A stretch of DNA of 64,000 nucleotides from Archilochus colubris (taxonomy: Eukaryota; Chordata; Aves; Apodiformes; Trochilidae): assembly GCA_023079485.1 (NCBI GenBank), contig CM041104.1, positions 7,052,864 through 7,116,863 on the forward strand, written 5' to 3'. Numbering within the stretch: the first letter of the stretch is position 1; each line of letters opens with the position of its first letter. This document shows positions 37,882 to 50,700 of the stretch, piece by piece. The translations under genes and the position numbers were made by a program. The notes under the pieces were generated by a model. The model saw nothing but the letters and a program-made list of their open reading frames with translations, searched no databases and was not told the origin of the DNA.

Positions 37882-40188
37882 ACAAAGAAAAAACATTGGA
37901 AAATCCTTGTTAGCCACTGTGTTACTTCTACCAATGTAGAGTCATGAAGGCAGATGTGGAACTTAGGGTGCACCAGACTAATTATGTTTTTAAAATCAAG
38001 TTACTATTTCCAAACTCATCAATTTTATTTCTTTAACTATATTAGAAAGCCATTGCTTTTTTTGGTGTTTTCTTTGATATTTCAAACACTTCCAGCTGGA
38101 ATTTGCCATTACCTTTATCTAAGAATTTAGCTGCAATCTGCTAGGGCACGTCCTTCACTTAAACAAATAAACCCAGAAGTCTTTGGGAATGAAGGAACAC
38201 CAAATGTCAAAGGCAGCCTCATGCTCTTGAGAAAGTTTCTGTGAGATGCCTTAAGGTGCCTAAAATAGGAGTGTGTCCTGCCAGCAGAGGACCTAATGAG
38301 TGCAGGTGCCTATGACTCCCATGTAGTTAAGAAATTAAGAAACACAACAAAACCAAACCATTTTCTGCCTTAGCAACTCATCCCAAGTGCAAGAAGGAGA
38401 GATTTCCTTCAGGTTACACAGTTACTAACTCTCCAGTCAACCAATTAGTGCCAGACAAAGCAGTGACATCTGGATTTGGTTAGTGGAGCATAAGCTGTTC
38501 ATTGGGATGTTTTGACTGGACTCTTCAATGGGATTTATTGTACTTTATAGTTGTTTATTTTCCAACCAGAGTCAGCCTTTAAGTCAAGATTGCTGCTTCA
38601 GCCCCTTCAGAGCAAAAAGAAACACAAAGAAAGAATCTTCTCTGACTGCTTAGGTAGAGAAGGTTTCTCAGCAATTACACACAGGCTTAAAACACTTCAG
38701 GGCAGACAAAATCAACAGAGAGCTCCCCACTTGCTGGTGGGCAGAGTGGGGTGGCAAGGTGTGAGGCGTGGTGGCAAAGAGCAGCTATGTCTGAGAATAT
38801 CTCTGGCACACCTTGCTTTAAAAAAAAAAATAAATGTTATTTGTTTAAAGCTGAATACAAATGCAGGATTGGGATTTCCTGCATTTTAGCTTCATCTAGC
38901 AGAAAGAAGAGGAGCAAGTGCTTGGTGCTGCACTCACACCTTGCTGACCTAGAGGTCATGCACCTCTGAGAGCTGAATATCTGCAAACTGGCTGTGTCTT
39001 GTCTGCTGAGGTGGCTTCCAAGGAAATGTGCCCTGCTAGTGAGAAGATGTTTTCATTGTGGGATTATCTTTTTGGGATTGTAGTGAATTTTAATAGGACA
39101 CTTTGCTTGCTAAGGCCGCTGACCATCCAGCATCTGCAAACTGCAAGTAGTGATTACAAACACAGCCCAGATTTGCTTAACCTCAAGGGAAAAGGCTTCC
39201 TTTAAGTCTTCACCTCTGCCTGGTTACATGCTAGGGTGCTGGTCATAACAGGGTACAAAGCTGTTGTGCAGAAATGCAGCCAAAACTGTGGGAGTACTTC
39301 TCAAGAGTATGTGTCTGGACAGTGGGCTGATTACTTCCCATGCCTTAAAGCCTGCATTTCACTGACACTTTTAGCTACCTAATTTCAGAGCAGTTTGGGG
39401 AAAAATGTTCCTACACAGGCTCCAAGCCCAACTAGAAGGTGGGAAGAGATTCTGCAAATCCTGGGCCTGGGAAGCAACTTTCATGTGGAGCTCTCTGTTC
39501 CTCCTCCTTGCTCCCTGCACCATCACACCAAAATGTTGGTGGCATTTGGCTCCTCTGGCCCATTGGGTGAGCTCTCATGTTCTCCTGAGAATGTCAGTGG
39601 CAGGCCAAGGCCCACCCAGCCAGCCAGGTTTAGGGGCCCAAGCACAGGAGGCTTTCCTGACAAGGAAATTGTTTTCTCTGACACACACATGGTATTCCTC
39701 AGAATCCCAGCCCAGTACCTCATTGCCTGGCCATAAAATAGCTATGTGCAACTGAGGAGAGATCACAAAGTGTCTTCCAGCCTACACAAACAGCCCCAAG
39801 TCTGGTGTTTCCCAAGAAGACATGGGTGTGCAGGTGAGGTGTCCCACGCTGCTAATGGATTGAGCAGCAGGTCCTCCATAAAACTCCCACCCACTCTCCG
39901 TGGCCAGCCTGCAGACCTCCACTTGTGCTTCCTCTCTTTAAGCAAACCCCAGGAGCTGTGTCAGTCTCGTTCAGCACCATTTGGCAGACCTTCAGCCTCA
40001 TTCATTAAACCTTTGGCCAAAAAACGTGCAGTTGCAGACTCACCATGACTACCTCTTTTATTATCCAGCTCTACATAATTTGTAATTTTTTTAATATTAT
40101 CTGGACTGGATTCCAGCAAAAGTGCATGCTTCTATGCTGACCACATTTGAGTTCCTAATCCTCACTGTACAGAAACTAGGACTGCTTG

Positions 40189-40223
40189 CCCCTTCCCCAC
40201 CCCCCACCCCCTTTTTTTTTTTT
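40189..40223 (-). repeat. C-run array (G-quadruplex motif on minus strand) plus poly-T
   Basis: The plus strand reads C4, TT, C4, A, C6, A, C5 from 40189 to 40211, followed by T12. On the minus strand this gives four G runs of at least four with loops of one or two bases. It fits the accepted G-quadruplex pattern, and short loops are associated with high stability. The plus strand could form an i-motif. No gene lies nearby to assign a role. Confidence 0.85.
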
Positions 40224-40829
40224 CCTTTATCAGTATTTCCTTTGGGTCCACATTGAGCTACTTTAGTGATATTCAGTCAAGATTAAATATTTTGCACTTA
40301 ACATCATTTCTGCTATGTTTGTTTTCCTATTTATCCTAAGCAGAAGCGTAATTGACATAGGAATACATCCTCAAATTATATTTCAGCAGCAGCCTGGCTG
40401 GCCTTTTTCTTACTGTGTTGTGAAATGAAAATGACTTTGAGCTCACAAATGGAAAAAACCCACCTCCATTTGAGGGCAGGTATTAAGACTTGACACATTA
40501 CCAAATATGTCAAAAAAATGACAAAGGGCCGAGAGTCCTGGGGGCATCACATTGGCATTCAAAATTGGGTAATAGATAGGACGTTTGTTTTTCACTCACC
40601 ACTTTGCTGGTAATTGTTGGTTTTATACCACAAATTTGATCATACAGAGCACACAGAATTTGACCTCTCCTTCCCTTACCTCCAACCATTTGCACATGCT
40701 GTTCCAGTGCGTTGGCATTTGGGACTGATGCTAAGAGAGACCACATGGAGTGTTTCAGATTATAGGCAAGGGAGGTGATCTTAATTCATTCTGATGTGCT
40801 CGTGCTTTCTATGTGTGTCTGTAATGTCA
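40224..40829. other. Unique non-coding DNA
   Basis: I recognise nothing specific here. The only frame of any size is a 78-codon minus-strand frame with no family resemblance. Confidence 0.5.
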
Positions 40830-41060
40830 TCGAGAGCTTCTGAGGGAAACTGCTAACCTTGCAGCCTGTCGTTTTTAATGGAGGGAATAACAAGTAAAAT
40901 CACCTAATTCACTATGAATGTGAAGTGGCAAATTAAAAATGCTTGTGTCATCACATTTGTCTGGAGGTATTTCCTGACCAAACAAAGGCCCAACTAATAA
41001 AGTATATTCCAGATTTTCACTAAATAATGTGGGTTGTTACATAATAAAGTCTCCATTCTC
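40830..41060. promoter_or_regulatory. Candidate conserved non-coding element
   Basis: A repeat-free AT-rich block with GTTTTTAATGGAGG, CACCTAATTCACTATG, AAATTAAAAATGC and AACTAATAAAGTAT in close succession, the texture typical of vertebrate developmental enhancers. No open frame crosses it. The judgement is from pattern only and needs alignment. Confidence 0.22.
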
Positions 41061-42600
41061 CTGGCCCCTCTAGAATCCGTGGGGAAACCTCTGTAGCTCG
41101 ACTGTTAGGAGAGGCAGAAAGTATCTGGGCTTATTAGACCTTCATGCATGGAGGAGGTGTGCATACAGTGCAAATTTTATAGATTTGTCTTGGCCAGACT
41201 TTTGCTATTGCTGAGTCGTGCTGATGGCTGCCAAGGTTTGGAAATCAGTACAGTGCATACTACAAGGAAAAGTTTTGTCCCCTGGATTTCTTCCCCAACA
41301 ATGTATAACCTGAAAGTCTTTATATTTTAACTAAATATTTAAATGCTCTGTTATTCAGACAAATGAGAACATGATCTTGGGCCTGAGCTGTGGAATTAAT
41401 GTCAATACACTGGAATATTTTAACTGACCTAATATGTGTTGGTTGGGATTATGCCAATCATCAGGTATGTTTGCACATATAAGAAAATTCTTTCTTTCAT
41501 CAGAGTGACTTGGAAATCTGCTATTCAGGCTACCAGAGGCTTTAGTTTTGAGCCTCTGGTGTGCAGGGAAGGTGACTTGTGGAGATCTAGTTCCTTCTCA
41601 GTTGGACTTTGAAAAAAGATGTGTGGGATTTCCTTTATGTCTTCCATGCTAATTACAATCGGATTAAACCCCATAAAGGTTATTATGCTCATTGTATCAT
41701 TAATTTTCATACTGGTTTTTTCATAAAAGGCTCAGATTCTATAGTTTAGGTTAAACCATCCCATGGGTTTTTTTCAAGCCACATATATGTGCTATCACAA
41801 TGTGGCCAAATGGAGGACCAATTTACTGTAAGTTAAAATAGATCTTTGCTCTCAGCATGACCATCCTAACAATTGCAAAAGCATCTTCTTCAAAACTGAA
41901 CTCAATCCACAGTGAAAATAATTACTTTTGAGAATAGGATGTAGGCTCTGCAACCACAGAAGTATTTTATAAAAATGCTGCCCCGGAAGGGTTTTTACTT
42001 TTTGGTCATTTTTGCCTCACTTCTGGAGAAGACAGTCAGCAATCAGTTTCTGTTGAAATATTTAAGGAAAAAGGTGTCAGCAAACACTAAGGTGCCTTCA
42101 TTTATTTTGGTTGAAGTAACATACATGTCAGCTGCAGGCTTCAGGCATCTGAGCTTGCAGGTAACATGAAGACTGAAGAGAGAAGCCAAGCTGCCCCCAT
42201 GGCAGCAAGGTGCCTGGATTATCACCTGGACCCTTCTGCTGAGGTTCAGCATGGTCTGGTAACACCGCAAAAATTGCAGGAGATAAGGGTGTTAAGGAAT
42301 TAGTATCTCACTGCTTATCTCCATGGCATTTTAAAGCTTTGATTTGGAAGGAGGTTTCCCATGTAGATGCTGAAGGTGTCAGACCTCCCTGCTTTGCCAA
42401 GGTACCACCTTTAACTGGGAAAGGATGGCTGCAGGAACCACTGTCTGAACACGGGGGGTTTTAAGAGGAAGATCAGGAGTTTGGGGGGGGGAAAAAAGAA
42501 AGCAGCAAAATGAGATGGTAAAATGGTAAAAGACACAGAAGTTCTTACTAAAAGATGAGCTGCAGTATCTCTGTGTGTCACCAGGGACTTGGGGCCATGG
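41061..42600. other. Unique non-coding DNA upstream of the CpG islet
   Basis: No gene is supported. TAATTACAATCGGATTAAAC near 41650-41669 combines a homeodomain core with GGATTA, the OTX/CRX-type site. A nine-G run is at 42483-42491. No transposon was recognised. Confidence 0.5.
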
Positions 42601-42617
42601 GGAAGTTCATTCCAGGG

Positions 42618-42932
42618 CGCTCCGCGCAGTGTGAGAGCTACTTCTAATGTCAGCTTCACAGTCGCTGGAGTTTATCCATTGCCATCTGTCTTTATTTTGC
42701 ACATCCTGCTCAGGGAGACGCCACAAATCAACATGAGTTGGTGCGTCAGCCCCGCTCCTCCAGCCGGGCTGGGCTGGGTGTGGGGCTGGCAGAGCCCCGC
42801 AAACCCCTCCGAGAGGGGCGGAGGGCAGGAGTGGGGGCTGCCTAAAGAGGTCGGAGCTGCATTGTTTGCTCAGTATCAGCTCTGCCGCTCTAAAGGTCAC
42901 AGCGAATTGAGAATAGGAGCCCCAGTGAGTCA
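42618..42932. promoter_or_regulatory. CpG-dense islet, candidate promoter or enhancer
   Basis: Fourteen CpG dinucleotides fall between 42618 and 42904, far denser than anywhere else in this CpG-poor window. The islet contains the GC box GGGGCGGAG (42815-42823), a CRE-like TGCGTCA (42742-42748), the nuclear-receptor half-site AAGGTCA (42893-42899), the AP-1 site TGAGTCA (42926-42932) and a G-quadruplex motif on the plus strand (42766-42785). No TATA box is evident, as is normal for CpG promoters. A 176-codon minus-strand frame spans it without recognisable content. It could be a promoter of an unannotated non-coding RNA, a distal enhancer, or a GC-rich repeat relic. It is shorter than a classical CpG island. 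Confidence 0.4.
42766..42785 (+). other. Canonical G-quadruplex motif
   Basis: Runs G3, G3, G3, G4 are separated by CT, CT and TGT on the plus strand, fitting the standard four-run pattern with short loops. It lies inside the CpG-dense islet, 30 bases before the GC box. G-quadruplexes are known to be enriched at promoters, which supports the regulatory reading. Confidence 0.7.
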
Positions 42933-45900
42933 AGATAGTTAGGCAGAATATCTGGCTCTTCTTGCCCTTTTTCTGGTTTTTTTCCTGTGGTCTGGTGCTG
43001 GGCTCCACGCTGTGAACTTCAGTAAGCTGCTGCAGGTATGGTGCCAGCATCTTCTTGGAGCAGCTGATAACAAGACCCGTTCCCATCAGCCTGCTTGAAA
43101 AAAATTCTCTTTCAAGTGGGTGATCTCTGATAGCCAAGGAAATGTGGCATAAAACTTTCCCTTTGAAAATCAGCTTCTGTGCAAAATGCTGCCAGCATAA
43201 AGCCTCTTAGTCAGCCACTCTCCCTGTATACATTAATTTTACTGTTCTGCAATGTTGCTTTTCTTAAGATAATAAAATAGAAATATTCAACAAGAAAAAG
43301 CAAACCGGTGTAAGGAAGGCAGTAGATGTAACTAGGACAAGCAGATGTGATAGTGAACAAAATGAATGCCATCTTCTCTGTATGGTTTGATGATGCTCGA
43401 TGGCTCTTCACAGACTTAAGACAAATGATTTTTGGAAGTTCTCACTTGTGTTTCTTGCCTTCAGCCCCTTTCCAGTAGTTGTTCTGGGCTGATGTTATCA
43501 TCATTTCAGTGTAGTTTTCCAATTTGTTGTAACAGTTATCTGGGCAAGGGTCATAAAGATTCATGTTCTAATAGCCAGGAGGACTGACTGGTGGGGTTGA
43601 GCTTGAATCTCTCGATGGTCATGGTGGGGAAATGCTGAAAATGAGTTTACTGATAGTGAAACCCTTGCTGTGAACCTACATGATGTGCACACATCTACAC
43701 AGCCCCTTCAGGGGTCTCAGTTCCCAAGCTGGGCTGCTGTCTTTTCTCTAGAGCATTAATTTCATGAAACAAAACTCGGGGAACAAACCCAATTGCTGCA
43801 TGCCAGCCCTTGTCCCCTGTTGCAGAATAACAAAAAGACCCTCCTCAAACTTAAAAGAATTCTTGTCCTGCTTCCTGGTTTCCTCTTTTATAGGCAGTAG
43901 GGTGGGAAAAAAGTGCTCTTTCTTGTGTTGAAAACAACACGGAAAGACTAAACTGCAGCCAGGTCCCAACAGGGAAGAGAAAACATGATGTTGAGCTCCT
44001 GGCTTCAGTGAAATGGCAAATTCCAGCCTGGAAGCTGGGGATGCCAGGCCGGACTTGGGAAAACGCCGAACCGTGAACAATCTGTGACCACAGAGCCAGT
44101 GAGTACCCAGGGCCCCCATTACACAGGAATGTTCTGTTGGCAGGGGAAACTGCTGGGCCAGCCACGTGGCACTGTGGGGAGCTGGTCCATGGGCTACCCT
44201 GGACACCAGCACATGGTGGCTTGAAATGAAGTCTGTGCTGTGCCACTGCTAACCTGTGGTGCCTGGTGTGATGGGGTGCTCACGGGGAGCACCTCCAGGT
44301 CTGTGTTTCAGTAACCCTGTCTTAATGCATACAAAATTAAGAGATAAAGCAATTGTTTTAGCAAACTTGGAAATGTGAGTGACTTAATAAATGTCTCTTT
44401 TACTTCACTCCCAGATGTCTACTAAGCCTTGTAAAATGGTTTCCTGAGTAGCCTGGATAATGATTATGGAATTTAGCATTATCACAAATCTGACAATTGC
44501 TAGCTTGAGTTTCATTATTTCTTTTGTTTCTTGAGCCTTCTCACCTTCTTTCTTCCCAGGAGAGCTGAGTCTAGACAGTGAGCTGGGAACACGGGAGAAA
44601 GTGAGGCAGAGCAAGTACCTTCCTAATACAGCTGCTCCACCCTGTAGTCCAAGTTTTGCACATGAGCTTTATTGACAATTATTTCTAATTAGCTGTCACA
44701 AGTTGAAACCTTATAGACAGAGAATGTAGGAGAGCCTTTTTGCCTGCATAGGAACAAAAGTATCCCTTTTGTCTTTGCAATCAATATTGCTTCATTTGAA
44801 CAGGTCTTTGGGCTGCTGCTCATCTCCTGAATTGGAAGAGAGGAGTCCCACACAGAGCTTGTGTGAGCCCTCCTGACCCTCAGCATTTCTTACATCCTTA
44901 GGCTCATTTTTTTTTCCTTACATTTTGCATAAGTAGAATCAGAGCACTTCCAGACAAGACTCCCAAATATTTGATTTACAAGAAGTGAAAGGCTCAATGA
45001 ACCACTTGGGCCATCTCCCGAGGATGAAGCAGAGCTGTTCCCCAGGGTGTACTCCCTGGATTTGTCTGGATGTGTACATACATGCATTGGCACCAAGCAT
45101 CAAGAAAAACATAAGTATGTAATGATTGGGTCACATTTTCTGCTCTTAATGAAAATTGTTCAGCTGCAGAAAAGCAGCCAGCATTAACCTATGTGTGGGA
45201 TTCAGCACTGCTGTAAGTGTGTGAGCTTTTTCTTCCCACAAAATTGCAAACCAGGAGAAGTCAGCACTGAAGTTAAAAAGCTTCTAAATATGCCTAGACA
45301 TGGTAATGCCAGCAAAATAATACAGCCAGCAAAACAGCCTCCAGTTTGAAGTGATGCTGTTCAAATACTGTGAGAGTACAACCAGTTCAAAGTAATATTT
45401 CTAACCCAGATTAAATTGCACTCTTCTCAGGAGCACATGGGAGACTCCTGCCGCTGACATCTCTGTGTTCTATGGCACAGGGCAGGACCATATCAACTGA
45501 TCTTCCCCTGAATCTTTTGCAGAGCCTACAGCAGTTTTCCTAGAGGGTGCTTTCTAGCTGTCTAGCCACATGAAGCACTGCAGCAAGGGTGGTTTTTTCA
45601 GTAAGGACTTGAATGAACTGATAAAACAACCAGCAAAAATTTCAAACAGCCATGGGTCCAAGGAACACTTTCCTTCTTAAAAGCTTCCCTGTCTGAATAG
45701 CAAGGACCTTTTCCACCTGGATCAGTAACATGAAGGACCTTGCAAAGGGGCTTATAAGAGTTTTCTCTCTCCATCTCCAGTTTCAGCACCTTGGGGATAT
45801 CACCAGCCTCCAGCACTGGCCTCTTGCAGCAGCAACATGTGAACTCCGGAAGCTCTGCTCCAGGTCTCAGATAGGGAAGCTGAGTACTCAAGTCAACACT

Positions 45901-47129
45901 TCACATTTATTGATGTCTTGCACAAATATTTATGGGGCCATTTCCTCCCCCACTGGCAGGCAGAGAGCCAGCAAGCCTGCTAATTTATGGCATGGTATTT
46001 ATTGACAGAAATGTGTAATTGTTTTATATTTAAGGAGAAAACTGGGTGCTGCAGCATGGGGAAGGGTTGCATTAGCTGAGCTCAGGGTGAGAAAGGGACC
46101 CTGAGGAAACTTTTGCAGCAATGTCCTAGTACAGCAAATCAAAGACACTGTGAGATGTGCCAGTGCTGTGACCCCTGGGAGCACTCAGGTCCCGTGGTGC
46201 TGGGTTCTGATGTCGTTCTGCTTCATTGTCCTTCCTCCAGCAAACTTCACTGATGCTTAGAGGAGTCTGAGGGACAATATCAGGATCTAGCTGGTATGCC
46301 TGGGAAACTCCAACCCCCAATGGCATGAACATATGCAGTATCTCCTGGACCTATTATCCATGTTATTTGACAGAAATACCAATACTGAATTTCTCACATT
46401 TTGTATTCCCAGCCAAGATCTCTCTCTATGGTGAAAAATTATGGCTTTCAGCTCTGGAAATAGATATTTAAAAACCAGAGAGACTGCATACTTGTAGTCC
46501 CTCAGCTCTGAAGCAGTGCTGTCTCCTGTTACACCCATGTGGCTGTGACCAGCCTCCTCTCTGCTCAAGTCAGGGTGGCATCAAGCACAGGCTCAGCTCT
46601 ACCTGGAGTCCCACAGCCCTCAGTCTCCCTATAGATCCATGAGTGAATCAGATAAAAAAAATATTGCTAGACTGTTTCAATATCAATATGTGTAAACTAG
46701 AGGAAGCAAGAAGACTTTGCCAGACAGATGACACAAGCACTCTGAGGTTTCCTTCTCTCTTTGACCCTGAGGTGAGGGAATGGGTTTTTTGAACACAGTG
46801 TAGCTGTGTTTTTTCCTTGGCAAAGCTCCCTCATGATCCTGATCACCAGCACAGGCTGGGAAGTGGAGCAGGGCTGTGGGCAAGTGAAGAGCCTGGTTAC
46901 TTTGCCAAGCTCCAGCAAGGCAAATCCCAGCAGATTTGCACCAGGAAGGAGCCAGCCCAGCATCAAGGTGTGGATAGAAGGATGCCAAGGTGATAAAAAG
47001 CCACCTTGATCCATCCTGCCCTTTCCCCTTCAATGACAGATGTCCCTAAAACCCATCACAGAGACTTATCTAAGTGCTGACCCTTCATGTGTGCCTAGTC
47101 ACACAGAAGAGAAAAGTCACCAAATTTGT
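42933..47129. other. Unique non-coding DNA
   Basis: The longest frame, 154 codons at 43748-44212 on the minus strand, overlaps a 131-codon frame on the same strand. Neither resembles a known protein, and the stretch is simply stop-poor. No interspersed repeat was recognised. Confidence 0.5.
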
Positions 47130-47720
47130 ACGTCCCATAATTCTATTATAAAAAATGCAATAAAGTAAAAGCAACCTTGCAACGCTTTGGTGCTGGCATA
47201 TAAAAAATAAAATAAAAAAGCACAGGCATTAATTTAAAACAGAAACAATATTACAGTAACTCTGTATATAGTGAGAGTTTCAATTTTAATTTTAGTTCAT
47301 TATCTTTTTCCTTATTAAGAAAGGTAAATCTGTTTTGTGTTTTCATTATTTCATTAGCTCAGGAAACCTCATCAGTAACCATGAAAGCTGACAGCATAAA
47401 TAGCACAATTTTCATATGTGAGATGGAATAATTTGCTTAACCACCTATTCAGCAGAGGCTGCAGCTAACAATTAGAGAAAGCAGTGTGATTCAAAAATAA
47501 GTTACAATTGATTGTGTTTCAGTGGAAATGAAGTTTGGAATGTGCTAATTGGATTTCATGTACACATTTGAGCCACAGTAAGTTGACATGAGACTTGGAA
47601 CACCTCGTGAAAGAAGACTCTTCTTAGGAAATGTACAAAAAATTGTTTAATATAATATTTAAAACACAATTAAAGCAACATGCTAATGACAACCTCACTT
47701 CTCAGAACTGACTAGTGACA
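47130..47720. promoter_or_regulatory. Candidate conserved non-coding element, AT-rich
   Basis: About 590 bases free of open frames above 60 codons and of recognisable repeats, rich in TAATTT, ATTA, CAATTG and GCTAATTGG-type cores. Ordinary avian unique DNA in this window usually has more stop-free patches and simple tracts, so this block stands out by motif density. An A-rich run sits at 47201-47219. Deep conservation is inferred from texture only. Confidence 0.25.
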
Positions 47721-50700
47721 TCTGCTTCTAGGATTTAATCCCAGGAGGAAAATTTAAGAAACTTTCTGCAGGATGAGACATTGTGTGCCCTGGAAGTGCT
47801 TATGAGCAGATTCACTTCAGAGTGAGTGCTTTAGAACACTGGCAATGTAAGTACTTTTTTGGCCAAAATGTCCCAGTCCAACAGTGATACTTTGTGCCTA
47901 ATTAATGATTAATGCCAAGAGACAGAGTAATCCCTGACAGTCCATATAGTGAACTATACAGTAGAATCACTTCTTTTTCACCCTCCAAAGAACCATGGAG
48001 GCAGGGAAGAAGATGTCAAGAGGCCAGTCAGACATTTCAGCTGCATTTTTGAAAGCTCTGTGAAAGACAACATTTCTTTGCAGGAACACAGAACTGCACT
48101 GGTTGGTGTACCTCTTCCCTGTCTTTTCATCAATGATGACCCATGTTCACATCCACACATGGATGCTGCAGCCACTTGTCAGCTGGGAGCATGTGTGAGT
48201 TAAAGCCTTCTCCATGCCTCCCAGCTCTCCCCAGCAGGTGTGAGCCCTTAGAGGCAGGCAGCTCCACTTCCTCCAGAGGTCTGTCATCTGTTTGATTTTT
48301 TAAGCTTTTGCAAAATATCTTTCATTATATTCTCTTTAATGTGTAATTATGGTGAGAAAAGTGATATGGCACAGCCAGCTCCTGGATCTGGAGGTGATCG
48401 ACTCTTTATGAGTTGGCCAGAGGTGATCTGTTCAAGCTGTCGCAGTATTAGGTAAGAGCTATAAACCAGCAGTTCTTTCTCAGGAGATTAGCAGAGCTTC
48501 AGGACAGAGCTCTCTGTTATCCTTTTTACTGTCTAGTGATTTTTCTTCTGCTGGAAACATGTCTGTACAGCAGTAAGAGCAGTACTGGCAGTGTAAAGGA
48601 GGCAGTTAACCATACAAGTGCTGGGACTGGTCTAGCCAGCACAAGAGGGAGCTTAGTGGAGGCTAATTTATCCTGGATTTCAGTTTATTCATCACCCCTG
48701 CTGAGCACAATGCTGGTGATGGCCAGCCCGTTGCAGAAACCTGAGCTGGCTCACTGGATAGGAGTGGATGTCCCTGCACCATCCCTCCCACCATCTGGTG
48801 TGTAGACACCACCTCCTCCTGCCCCAGACCATGTCAGCTAATCTCTCCCGACAGTACACCTTTACATCTGAATTGCTTCCAACTCCTTCCCTGTTCCCAA
48901 GGTATCTGCCAGAAGGATCAAGAGTGAAATAATTGATGGTAACAGGTTACTGTGCTCCTGGTCATGGCTCCAGTTGTGCATCTACTCCCTCTGGCCAGGC
49001 CTCTGTGTGCATCCCCCCAGCTTTTATTGCCTTGTACTGCTTTTTTTCCCCTTCTTGAAGGGTGCACTTTTGTTCTATTCACTTATAGGGCAGGGCCTGG
49101 ACTAAGGACCCCAAATTTTTACTTTTCTTTATGATTACATTTGCTGCTGGTGGGTTTTCCCTCTCACTGCCTAGAACCAAGAGTCACAGAAGCTTCCTTG
49201 AAACCAGCAGTCTCCCACAGCTGCAGCTCTTTTCTTATCCTGAACTTGTCACTTAGCAGCTCTGAAATGTTTGCTGAGATGTGGCATGACCTGCCAATTC
49301 TTAGCTTCAGCAAAAGTCTGTATTAAACTTAACATATGCATATATCACTACTCATCCTAAATTACTGGGCTGCTCCTTATAACACTTGTGAGCAGTCTTA
49401 GAGTTAGCACTTTGATGAAGAAGGCAGGGAAGCCAAACTTCATATTCCCTACAGGTGTGGAAAGACACGGGTACATTGGTTGCCCTATGGGTGTGGTTCC
49501 ATGATGCAGATCTGGTTTAAAAGGTTTATGACCTTCCTGCTAGCCTTTTGCCTCTCTCCATCCCTCATACTTCTCAGCTTGATGTGCTTTATGCAACTGT
49601 CCCTAGGGGAACAAGGTTGCACCAAATCAAAAGAGCAACGTCAGAAGAGCAGTTTAATATCATGTCAAACTGAATTTGAGAAGTGATATTTCATTGTCTT
49701 TTTGAAAGAAGCCTTAAGACTGAAGAGGCTCTGCACTTCATCTGTGGTCAAAGCTGGTAAGTCATTCAGGCAGCTTCCCATTGGCTGTATCTGTACTTCC
49801 ATGTATCAAAGTAAAAGGTGTTTTAGCTACCTTTTCCACTACACCGTGTTCTGTTTTGAATTCACCCAGAAAACACAATTCCTTGTCAGAGCAGAGGGTT
49901 TGTCAGTTTTTGTTTGTGATTTTTACACTGAACAGCTTCTACAAATAGTTCCATTTTGACTGAAAGTGCTTTTAGACTTACCAGACCTGCACAGGTAGGA
50001 TTGCATGCTCTGTGCAGCAGAGGTATGTGAACTGCTAATCTCTAGGCAGTGAATCCTCTGTGCACTAATTCTTCTTCATCAGTGGAGGCTATTGAGGGAA
50101 AAAAAAGAAGAAGATGTTTGGTACTAATAGCTATATGTGCACTATAGAAACCCATCTGCTAACCAGAGGACCACCCACAGATCATTGTTTTGGACACTTA
50201 AACTGTAATTTTCTTTTATGGATGTCCTGCAGTCCTGACTCCACCAGGATTCTGGTCTCTGGCACATACATATGTATTGAGCACACTGACAGAAACCTAA
50301 TGACTTACATGGCTCAGCCATTAATAAAATATTTCAGAGGTTTTTAAAGGAGAAGTCCTGAATTGTTTAGGGAAACCTCTTTGGATTGCCTTTTCCAGGC
50401 ATGCATTATTTATTGTGCTGGTACCACAAAGGGGTGGGGAAGGCACATACCCTGAGGAGGGAAGAAAAAGTTCCCTGTTGTGTATACTCATAACAAAGTG
50501 CAAGGGCCTGGTTCTGACCTTACTTATCTTGATCTAAATCATGAACAGTGTGGCCATGGACACGTATTCTCTTTATGCTTATGTGGTGCTAGCACAGAAG
50601 TTGGCTGCTTTTTGCTGCTTTCTTACTACAGGTTTCCACCTTGCAAGCCACAGAACACTGTCCCAGTGCCCTGCTTCTGGCAGTAAGATGACCTGGCTGG

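Larger units (their letters stand above)
35049..40188. other. Unique non-coding DNA with simple repeats
   Basis: No gene is supported; the longest frame (36533-36943, 136 codons) is not recognisable. (GT)9 lies at 35845-35862 and (AT)10 at 37861-37880, and an 11-base A run is at 38820-38830. The block 36000-36250 is AT-rich and repeat-free, with SOX- and homeodomain-like cores. The region 39400-39990 is more GC-rich, which explains its overlapping 100-codon frames. Confidence 0.5.

Noticed and set aside
42607..43137. 176-codon minus-strand open frame across the CpG islet
   Set aside because: Stop codons are rare there because of GC richness; the product has no recognisable domain.
43748..44212. 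154-codon minus-strand open frame
   Set aside because: No family resemblance, and a second frame on the same strand is open across it.
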